Below, in pieces: positions 14,979-21,062 of a stretch of 29,744 bases of DNA. Each line of letters begins with the position of its first letter. The stretch's first letter is position 1. The notes under the pieces were generated by a model that saw only the letters and a list, made by a program, of their open reading frames with translations, did not search any database and had not been told where the DNA came from. A program made the position numbers and the translations under genes. This DNA is from an uncultured Oribacterium sp. (GTDB lineage Bacteria > Bacillota > Clostridia > Lachnospirales > Lachnospiraceae), in assembly GCA_934270345.1 (NCBI GenBank), contig CAKQPT010000027.1, forward strand, positions 1 through 29,744, given 5' to 3'.

Positions 14979-15763
14979 CACAGTGCCGAGCCTCCTCTCG
15001 GGTTCTCACCTTCACCGGTGCCGGTCAGCAGGGTGAAGAGGCAGATAAATGCCAGCAGGATCAGTGCGATCATGGAGCCTCCGTGCCAGTTGTACGCGGA
15101 GAAATAGCTTCCGATGAGGGATCCCATGATATAGGTGCTGTTGTACAGCATGTCGAGCACGACATAGTTCGTCATCGCCGGCAGGAAGACCATCGAGATA
15201 CCACTGATGACGCCCGGCATCGAGAGCGGCAGGGTCACCTTCCAGAACGCGGTCTTCTCATCCGCGCCGAGATCGGCCGCGGCCTCCAGCAGGGAGCGGT
15301 CGAGTCGTGAAATCGTCGTATAGATCGGAAGGATCATAAACGGCAGGAAATCATAGCTCATACCGATGACGGCATTGAGAAACGGATGCATCGCGAGGTT
15401 GCCTTCGAGGAAGGTCAGTACCTCCTTCAGCGCCGTGATACGCAATGAGAAATTGATCCACATCGGCATCACGAAGATCATCACGATGACCGACTTCGCG
15501 CGGAAGTGGCTGGTCGCGAGGATGTACGCGAGCGGGTACGCCAGCAGGACGCAGACGATGGTCGTCACCGCGGCGATCGCGAGGCTGTAGAACAGGGTGC
15601 CGACGGTGTTTGGATTCGTGAAAAAGCCGATGAAATTCATCAGCGTGAACTGTCCGGAGCCGTTCGTGAAGGCGTAGTAGAACAGCACGGCCAGCGGTGC
15701 AATCACAAACAGAATCAAAAAGAGCATGTACGGGATGCCCAGATTTTTTCTGGAGAAACGCAT
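14978..15763 (-). CDS. potB: Polyamine ABC permease PotB
   Basis: 261 residues with six predicted membrane helices. The coupling loop reads L-E-A-A-A-D-L-G-A-D-E-K-T-A-F, then V-T-L-P-L-S-M-P-G-V, the PotB signature. The start has AAAGGAG 7 bases upstream, and that ribosome site overlaps the potA stop. Its tail overlaps the start of potC. The short C-terminus after the last helix (G-E-G-E-N-P-R-G-G) is normal. Confidence 0.93.
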   Translation of the reverse strand: MRFSRKNLGIPYMLFLILFVIAPLAVLFYYAFTNGSGQFTLMNFIGFFTNPNTVGTLFYSLAIAAVTTIVCVLLAYPLAYILATSHFRAKSVIVMIFVMPMWINFSLRITALKEVLTFLEGNLAMHPFLNAVIGMSYDFLPFMILPIYTTISRLDRSLLEAAADLGADEKTAFWKVTLPLSMPGVISGISMVFLPAMTNYVVLDMLYNSTYIMGSLIGSYFSAYNWHGGSMIALILLAFICLFTLLTGTGEGENPRGGSAL

Positions 15764-15777
15764 AGATCGGCTCCTTT

Positions 15778-17232
15778 CTACTTTCTGATCGTAAAGCTCA
15801 TCTTCTCGGTCGGCATGATGAGGCCGACACGGTCCCCCATGTTCCAGAGGTCCTCATCGTAAACGGCGAAGTCCTGCTCGAGCTCGGTGTGGATGATGTA
15901 GAGGTAGTGCGATCCGAGGTAGATCAGGTTACTGATGTTGCCCTGGATGAGACCCTCCTCCTGGTTATCGGTCATGTCGATGTCCTCCGGCTGGATGGAC
16001 GCCATGACGCGGATACGGCTCAGGTCGATGACCTCCCCGTTCGCGTCGATGATGGTGCCGTCCTCCTGACGCTTACCGCCCTTGATGAGCTTCGTGAGGC
16101 TCGCATGGAGCAGCTGGCCGTTGTACTCGAGACGATAGTCCTTATTGATGTCTACCTGGAAGGTATTCGTATGATCCTCTGCGATCATGATATGAATGCC
16201 GTCCGGCTCCAGGCATATACCTACGCGGTCGCCGACATTGGCCGACTTCGTGGAGCGGGCCACGATCTCGTTCTTTCCGGACTGGATCGTGATTTCGTAG
16301 TGCATGCCCTTGAAGATCACGGCGGTCACGACGCCACGGATGGTACCGTTCTCCGGCTTCGTGATCTCGACATCCTCCGGACGCACGACAGCGGTGATGT
16401 GCGTGCCCTCCGGGACGTCATCGACGCACACGAACTCACCACCGCAGAAACGGGTGGTCAGCTTCCCGGTCATGATGCCGCCGAAGATGTTACTCTCTCC
16501 GATGAAGTCGGCGACGAAGGCGTTCTTCGGCTCGTTGTAGATGTCCTCCGGCGTACCGATCTGCTGGATCTCGCCCTCACTCATGACGACGATCTTGTCG
16601 GACATGGTGAGCGCCTCCTCCTGGTCGTGGGTGACGTAGATGAAGGTGATGCCGAGCTTGTCATGCATGGCCTTCAGCTCGATCTGCATCTCCTGACGCA
16701 TCTTGAGGTCGAGCGCGCCGAGCGGCTCATCGAGGAGCAGGATCTCCGGCTCGTTGACGAGCGCACGTGCGATGGCGATACGCTGCTGCTGACCGCCGGA
16801 CAGGGTCGAGACACTGCGGTCCTCGAAGCCCTCGAGGTCGACGAGGCTCAGCATGCGCTTTACCTTCCGATCGATGACGTCCTTCGCCACCTTCTTCTGA
16901 CGGAGGCCGAAGGCGATGTTGTCATAGATGTTCATGTGCGGAAAAAGCGCATAGCGCTGGAAAACCGTATTGATCGGACGCTCGTATGGCGGAAGTGAGG
17001 TGATGGACTTTCCGTTCAGGAGAATCTCGCCCGAGGTCGGGATGTCGAAGCCCGCAATCATCCGGAGCGTCGTCGTCTTCCCGCAGCCGGACGGGCCGAG
17101 GAAGGTGACGAACTCACCGCGCTTCACTTCGAGGTTAAAATCATGTACGGCGATGAAACCGTTGTCGTCGTACTGGCGCATCACATGCTTAAGCTCAATG
17201 ATGTTCTCGCTTTTTACTGTTTCGTTTCCCAT
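15778..17232 (-). CDS. potA: Polyamine ABC ATPase PotA with duplicated C-terminal TOBE domain
   Basis: 484 residues. The ATPase domain has Walker A G-P-S-G-C-G-K-T-T (46-54), Q92, signature L-S-G-G-Q-Q-Q (144-150), Walker B I-L-L-L-D-E-P (164-170) and switch H202. The usual C-terminal domain (R-P-E-D-V-E, G-D-R-V-G-I-C-L) ends near 355. It is followed by a second similar unit (Q-P-E-D-I-D, G-D-R-V-G-L-I-M) to the end, making the protein over 100 residues longer than the usual 350-380. The ATG at 17232 is used because AAGGGA is 7-8 bases upstream; the ATG at 17238 is too close. First transporter gene after the regulator in a regulator-potABCD operon. It could conceivably also energise the sugar permeases, but it is a polyamine-type subunit. 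Confidence 0.93.
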   Translation of the reverse strand: MGNETVKSENIIELKHVMRQYDDNGFIAVHDFNLEVKRGEFVTFLGPSGCGKTTTLRMIAGFDIPTSGEILLNGKSITSLPPYERPINTVFQRYALFPHMNIYDNIAFGLRQKKVAKDVIDRKVKRMLSLVDLEGFEDRSVSTLSGGQQQRIAIARALVNEPEILLLDEPLGALDLKMRQEMQIELKAMHDKLGITFIYVTHDQEEALTMSDKIVVMSEGEIQQIGTPEDIYNEPKNAFVADFIGESNIFGGIMTGKLTTRFCGGEFVCVDDVPEGTHITAVVRPEDVEITKPENGTIRGVVTAVIFKGMHYEITIQSGKNEIVARSTKSANVGDRVGICLEPDGIHIMIAEDHTNTFQVDINKDYRLEYNGQLLHASLTKLIKGGKRQEDGTIIDANGEVIDLSRIRVMASIQPEDIDMTDNQEEGLIQGNISNLIYLGSHYLYIIHTELEQDFAVYDEDLWNMGDRVGLIMPTEKMSFTIRK

Positions 17233-17281
17233 AATCATTTCCCTTTATATATAGAATCGTTTATGTGCTGCATGACTACGC

Positions 17282-17315
17282 CCGCAGCCGGACGGGTCCT
17301 CGTCCGGCCCTGCGG
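17282..17315 (-). other. Intercistronic hairpin between the regulator and potA
   Basis: A 13-bp GC-rich stem (17282-17294 with 17301-17315) broken by a 2-base bulge, with a 6-base loop. There is no U-run on the minus strand, so it is probably an mRNA processing or stability structure that sets different levels of regulator and transporter, not a terminator. Confidence 0.5.
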
Positions 17316-17341
17316 CGCTTGATATGCGATGCATGGCGGAT

Positions 17342-17899
17342 TTAGAACTCCGGCGGCGTGCTGATCCAGAGGAACTTCGCGGGCTTCGCGCTCGGATTCT
17401 CGATCCGGTGGACCTGCGTCGTGCGGTAGTAGAAGCTCTCCCCGGCCTTCACCGTGTAGACCTCCTCCCCGAAGTGCACCCGGATCTTTCCGTTCATGAC
17501 ATAGCCGAACTCCTCACCGGTATGCGGCTTATCCTCTTCGAGTGTCTGATGCGGGGCCAATGTTACCAGCAGGGGTTCCATCTCGAACTTCTGCGCGGTC
17601 GGCACCAGCCATTTACGACAGTTTCCCTGCTCATCCACCTTCTCGAAGCAGTCCGCTCCGGTAAAGACGATCTGCTCCTGCGTCGATGCCTTGAAAAATT
17701 CACCCGGTGTCGTGCCGAGGCACTCGATGAGATCCATCAGCGTCACCACCGACGGCGACACCTGCCCCCGCTCGAGCTGCGAAATAAAGCCCTTCGTCAG
17801 CTCCGTCCGATCCGCCAGCTCCTGCTGCGTGAGCCCGTTCCGGTTCCGGAGATTCTTGATTTTCCGCCCGATCTCGACGTTCACCTGCTCTGCTGCCAT
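17342..17899 (-). CDS. XRE-cupin transcriptional regulator (PuuR-like)
   Basis: 185 residues from the ATG with AAAGGAAG upstream; an in-frame longer reading from 17959 runs into the promoter and was rejected. N-terminal helix-turn-helix: L-T-Q-Q-E-L-A-D-R-T, K-G-F-I-S-Q-L-E-R-G-Q-V-S-P-S. C-terminal cupin: P-H-T-G-E-E-F-G-Y-V-M-N-G, V-K-A-G-E-S-F-Y-Y. This architecture is the standard regulator heading potABCD operons; the cupin probably senses a polyamine. Repeated TTTAG motifs before the gene suggest autoregulation. Confidence 0.9.
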   Translation of the reverse strand: MAAEQVNVEIGRKIKNLRNRNGLTQQELADRTELTKGFISQLERGQVSPSVVTLMDLIECLGTTPGEFFKASTQEQIVFTGADCFEKVDEQGNCRKWLVPTAQKFEMEPLLVTLAPHQTLEEDKPHTGEEFGYVMNGKIRVHFGEEVYTVKAGESFYYRTTQVHRIENPSAKPAKFLWISTPPEF

Positions 17900-17924
17900 G
17901 AGCGCTTCCTTTCTGCTGTATACA

Positions 17925-18000
17925 CTAAACTTTTTGCTAAACTTGCAATATGCTGTCACTAAACTTTCAAGCCGGAATTCATTATACTATAACTAAACTT
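17925..18000 (-). promoter_or_regulatory. Four AAGTTTAG direct repeats (probable operator cluster)
   Basis: AAGTTTAG occurs on the minus strand at 18000-17993, 17966-17959, 17944-17937 and 17932-17925; three copies are preceded by A and followed by T (AAAGTTTAGT). The first lies between the -35 and -10 boxes, the others downstream of the start point. Probably bound by the adjacent XRE-cupin protein for autorepression. Confidence 0.6.
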
Positions 18001-18008
18001 TTAATCAA
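17981..18008 (-). promoter_or_regulatory. Promoter of the regulator-potABCD operon
   Basis: On the minus strand TTGATT (18008-18003), a 16-base spacer, and a consensus TATAAT (17986-17981). It lies about 82 bases before the regulator ATG. The spacer contains one AAGTTTAG operator-like repeat. Confidence 0.65.
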
Positions 18009-18102
18009 TTAATAATTGACTTTTTACAGAAAAATTACGCTTGAAAGACGAGGAGCCCAGGAGCGGTGGCAACGGATTTCGCGCGCATGACGCAATGGAA
18101 CG

Positions 18103-18131
18103 TTGCGGGATGCCCTCGCTTGTGTTAGTAT
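18103..18131 (+). promoter_or_regulatory. Candidate yhaM promoter
   Basis: TTGCGG, 17 bases, then TAGTAT preceded by TGT (extended -10). It would give a leader of about 135 bases before yhaM. Confidence 0.45.
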
Positions 18132-18137
18132 GGGCGA

Positions 18138-18272
18138 CAGTGACGCGTATCCATAGACGCGCCCGGAACCTGTGACGATTTCTCCGGAAAAGCGGAGAGG
18201 ATACCGTGCCCCTCGTCCAGCGCTGAGAAGTCGTTGTGTTGTTTAGAGCTATGGATTAGAAAGAATACATAA
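18138..18272 (+). promoter_or_regulatory. Potentially structured 5' leader of yhaM
   Basis: A long-range pairing GTATCC (18147-18152) with GGATAC (18199-18204) can be extended by ACG/CGT across a one-base bulge. It is stacked next to a 6-bp hairpin TCTCCG/CGGAGA (18181-18186, 18193-18198). I do not recognise a known riboswitch class, and there is no terminator or clear anti-Shine-Dalgarno element. Confidence 0.3.
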
Positions 18273-19295
18273 ATGGAATTTAACGAGTTTTTCAGAGAAC
18301 AGAATGCATCCGCTCCGGCGGGCGGCATGCGCTTTATCGAGAGCTTCTATGACGGCATGCGGGTAGCGGATATCTACCTCGTAAAGACGAAGAACGCGGC
18401 GCTCACGAAGAATGGTAAGGAGTACCTGAACGTGACGCTGCAGGATCGCACCGGCCAGGTGGACGCGAAGGTATGGGAGCCGAACTCCCCGGGCATCGCA
18501 GAGTTCGACGTGCTCGACTACGTCTATGTCGAGGGCAATGTCACCGTTTATAATGGCAGCAACCAGCTGAGCATCCAGCGCCTCCGCGTGGCGAAGGAAG
18601 GCTCCTTCGACCCGAAGAATTATCTTCCGGTGTCCGGTCGTCCGATTCCGGAGATGGATCAGGAGCTGCAGCAGATGATCAAGTCGGTGAAAAATCCGTA
18701 CCTGAACAAGCTGCTCAACATGATCTTCCTCGAGAACGAAGGCTTCCATAAGGAGTTCATGCAGCACTCTGCCGCGAAGTCCGTACACCACGGCTACGTC
18801 GGCGGTCTCGCAGAGCATACCCTGTCGGTCGCAGCCATCTGCGATTTCTATGCGAAGCATTACCCGGATCTGCACCGTGACCTGCTGATCACCGCGGCGC
18901 TCTGCCACGACATCGGAAAGGTACAGGAGCTGACCGCCTTCCCTCGCAACGATTACAGCGATATCGGACAGCTGATCGGTCATATCGTGATCGGCTATCA
19001 GGCGGTGATCAACACTGCAAAGAAGATTCCGGATTTCCCGGAGACCCTCGCCGCAGAGCTCGGTCACTGCATCCTCGCACACCATGGCGAGCTTGAGTAC
19101 GGCTCCCCGAAGAAGCCGGCACTGATGGAGGCGATGGCACTTTCCTTCGCCGACAACGTCGATGCGAAGCTCGAAACCATGCGTGAAGCCATCGCTGCCG
19201 CAGGTAAGAACGGAAAGGCACCGGACAGCAACGGCTGGCTCGGCTTCAACCGCCTCATCGATTCAAACCTTCGAAAGACCAGCGACCTTTCATAA
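18273..19295 (+). CDS. yhaM: 3'-5' exoribonuclease YhaM family (OB fold + HD domain)
   Basis: 340 residues. An N-terminal OB-fold (about 30-115, L-Q-D-R-T-G-Q-V-D-A-K-V-W-E) is followed by an HD hydrolase domain with H-H-G-Y-V-G-G-L-A-E-H-T-L, A-A-L-C-H-D-I-G-K-V (the HD pair) and I-L-A-H-H-G-E. Order and motifs match Bacillus YhaM, a metal-dependent 3'-5' exonuclease that trims RNA and single-stranded DNA. Monocistronic: a clear terminator follows and the next gene is on the other strand. The ribosome site (AGAAAG) is weak. Confidence 0.92.
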   Translation: MEFNEFFREQNASAPAGGMRFIESFYDGMRVADIYLVKTKNAALTKNGKEYLNVTLQDRTGQVDAKVWEPNSPGIAEFDVLDYVYVEGNVTVYNGSNQLSIQRLRVAKEGSFDPKNYLPVSGRPIPEMDQELQQMIKSVKNPYLNKLLNMIFLENEGFHKEFMQHSAAKSVHHGYVGGLAEHTLSVAAICDFYAKHYPDLHRDLLITAALCHDIGKVQELTAFPRNDYSDIGQLIGHIVIGYQAVINTAKKIPDFPETLAAELGHCILAHHGELEYGSPKKPALMEAMALSFADNVDAKLETMREAIAAAGKNGKAPDSNGWLGFNRLIDSNLRKTSDLS

Positions 19296-19310
19296 ATCAT
19301 AATTGTACAA

Positions 19311-19358
19311 AACGCCGTCACACAGAGGATATCCCTTTGCGTGACGGCGTTATTTTGA
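19311..19358 (+). terminator. Intrinsic terminator of yhaM
   Basis: An 11-bp stem AACGCCGTCAC / GTGACGGCGTT (19311-19321, 19341-19351), followed by ATTTTGAT. It lies 15 bases after the yhaM stop. Confidence 0.9.
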
Positions 19359-19381
19359 TATTACAGTCAGAAATGAATCGG

Positions 19382-19611
19382 CGAGGAGCCCCGGAGGACT
19401 GCCATCAGAAGCCATACGGAGAGACCGTGAATAAATCCAAAATGGGCCCTTAGAACCAGTTAGTTTACTTTCCTTGGCACCCTCTGCAACGCTGAGTTTT
19501 CATCAAGAAAACTCAGTGATTGCAGAGGGCTTACTGGTTCTTAGGGCCCATTTTGTGATTTTTCCGGTCTCGGAGTACTGTGCTTCTGATGGCAGCCCTC
19601 CGGGGCCCTCG
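19382..19611. repeat. 230-bp nested palindrome (foldback or MITE-like element)
   Basis: Three nested inverted-repeat tiers with a common centre near 19504. Outer arms are 19382-19412 with 19582-19611 (about 28 of 30 matching). Middle arms are 19439-19460 with 19533-19554 (21 of 22). The inner arms are 19480-19501 with 19507-19529, around a 5-base loop. The outer-to-middle spacers also pair partly (GAGACCG with CGGTCTC). The element fills the gap between convergent yhaM and the HtrA-like gene; yhaM already has its own terminator. No obvious target-site duplication was found. Confidence 0.75.
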
Positions 19612-19627
19612 TGAAATTCTCATGAAA

Positions 19628-20995
19628 TTATCGTGCGCCGACCGTCAGCTTATACTCGACTTCACTGTACTCGGAGCCGCGCTGGCGCTGCACCTTCACC
19701 CTGATGTCGTCGCCGACCTCGAGCTCGCCGAGCATCTTCCGGAACGTCGGCATGTCATCGATCTCGCTGTCGTCGATCATCGTGAGGACATCCCCGCTCT
19801 GGATGCCGGCATTGAACGCCGGCGAATTCTTATCGCACTCCTGGATATAGAGACCGGCCGGAAGCCCTGCGCGGGCCATCTCGGACGTCACCTCCTGTGC
19901 ATGGAAGCCGAGGTACGGATAAGCGATGCCGTTCGACAGCTTCTGGATCTGTGCGAGGAAATCCGTCGCGACGGCGATGCGATGGTAGCCATCCACGGTG
20001 TCCCCGAGGCGGCTGCTCACCCAGCCGATCAGCTCGCCCTTCGTATTCAGCACGAAGGCCCCGCTCTCCGGGCTCGCATGAAGATCCGCGATCATCGCGG
20101 CGATACTGCCGTCGATGTAGGACGTGTTATAGCTGATGGATGAAATCGTCCCGGTCGTGCAGGACGGATAGCTGCCATCCGGGGCCCCGACCGCGAGGAG
20201 CAGGTCCCCACGCTGCAGGCGGCCTGCATTGCCGATGGTGATCGTCCGGAGCTCATGCCGGTCCTTCGCGCTGAGCGTGTGCTGGGCGATGGAAACCACC
20301 GCGATCCCATCCGCCTGGTCCTGTGCCTTCAGCTGTGCTTCATAGGAGGCGCCGTTCACACTCACCGTGATCGCATCGTTCTCCTTTATGATGTCCGCAG
20401 AGGTGAGCACCAGAAGCTCGTCCCCGGTGCGTGCGATCAGGATGCCGGCGGCCTGTCTGCCGGACTCCACCTCCATGCCGAACATGTCGGTGCGGGTCAC
20501 GCGGCTCTCGACCTCGACGAGGCTCTGCTCCGCCTGCTGCGCGACATGCTTGAGCGCTGCGTTCAGCTTCTCGTAATCCGCCACCGTGTACGCATAGTCT
20601 GCGAGCTCCTGCCGCACGATCTCCTCGACCGGGCTCGTCTCCGGCGGAGCACTCGTTTCCGCTGCCTGTGCCACTTCTGCGGCGGACTGTCCGGCTTCCC
20701 CGGATCCAGCTGCTGTGGTCTCCGCTATGGATGAAGCACTGCCTCCGGCTGTACTCTCCTCCGGAAGTGCGGCACCGCCCTCCGAAGCGGTCACTTCCGT
20801 TTCCAGGACGACGGCCTCACTCTCCATCGGATGCAGGCGCTCCCGGATCGCCGGCTCCAGGCCACCGAAGACAGCGGCACTGACGGAGCCAAACAGAAGT
20901 GCGGAAATCAGCACACGTGCATAGTGCCGCGTGCGCTTCTTCCAGTCCTCCTTCCGACCTACGATATTCTCTTTGATAAAGTCTTTTTCTGCCAT
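19628..20995 (-). CDS. Membrane-anchored HtrA-like trypsin-fold/PDZ protein, probably catalytically inactive
   Basis: 455 residues. A basic cytosolic head and one transmembrane helix (about 27-45) are followed by a low-complexity Ala/Glu/Ser/Thr tether (60-122), a trypsin-like domain (about 140-355) and a PDZ domain (about 360-452; A-F-N-A-G-I-Q-S-G-D-V-L). The layout matches HtrA/DegS. In active HtrA the His lies in T-N-A-H-V-V; here the aligned sequence is L-T-S-A-D-I-I, with D201 in place of His. The Asp region reads A-D-G-I-A-V-V, shifted by one. The Ser region P-E-S-G-A-F-V keeps S311 but not the usual G-N-S-G-G-P-L. It may bind peptides without cutting them. It diverges from mutS2 and seems leaderless. 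Confidence 0.85.
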   Translation of the reverse strand: MAEKDFIKENIVGRKEDWKKRTRHYARVLISALLFGSVSAAVFGGLEPAIRERLHPMESEAVVLETEVTASEGGAALPEESTAGGSASSIAETTAAGSGEAGQSAAEVAQAAETSAPPETSPVEEIVRQELADYAYTVADYEKLNAALKHVAQQAEQSLVEVESRVTRTDMFGMEVESGRQAAGILIARTGDELLVLTSADIIKENDAITVSVNGASYEAQLKAQDQADGIAVVSIAQHTLSAKDRHELRTITIGNAGRLQRGDLLLAVGAPDGSYPSCTTGTISSISYNTSYIDGSIAAMIADLHASPESGAFVLNTKGELIGWVSSRLGDTVDGYHRIAVATDFLAQIQKLSNGIAYPYLGFHAQEVTSEMARAGLPAGLYIQECDKNSPAFNAGIQSGDVLTMIDDSEIDDMPTFRKMLGELEVGDDIRVKVQRQRGSEYSEVEYKLTVGAR

Positions 20996-21001
20996 AGCAC
21001 A

Positions 21002-21030
21002 ATTATAACCATGAAGATATTTTCACGCAA
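21002..21030 (-). promoter_or_regulatory. Promoter of the HtrA-like gene, start point at or next to the ATG
   Basis: On the minus strand TTGCGT (21030-21025), exactly 17 bases, then consensus TATAAT (21007-21002). Only six bases (TGTGCT) separate the -10 box from the ATG, leaving no room for a ribosome site, so the mRNA is probably leaderless. Confidence 0.65.
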
Positions 21031-21046
21031 GAAATTTGCCTTCATG

Positions 21047-21055
21047 TGCTATACT
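21047..21055 (+). promoter_or_regulatory. Extended -10 promoter of mutS2, start point at or next to the ATG
   Basis: TGC followed by TATACT (21050-21055). The mutS2 ATG follows after 7 bases (GATAGGC). There is no good -35 box and no clear Shine-Dalgarno, consistent with a leaderless mRNA. Confidence 0.5.
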
Positions 21056-21062
21056 GATAGGC

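Noticed and set aside
15889..16998. A 369-codon open frame opposite potA
   Set aside because: Antisense shadow of potA, Asp/Arg/Val-rich with no motif.
15778..17232. PotA as the ATPase of the sugar transporter
   Set aside because: It lies in a complete potABCD operon with its own regulator and in the GC-rich block, so a polyamine role is far more likely.
17282..17315. Terminator between the regulator and potA
   Set aside because: Strong stem but no U-run; potA follows in the same direction with no clear separate promoter.
18249..19085. A 278-codon minus-strand frame opposite yhaM
   Set aside because: Shadow of yhaM, which has complete OB and HD domain motifs.
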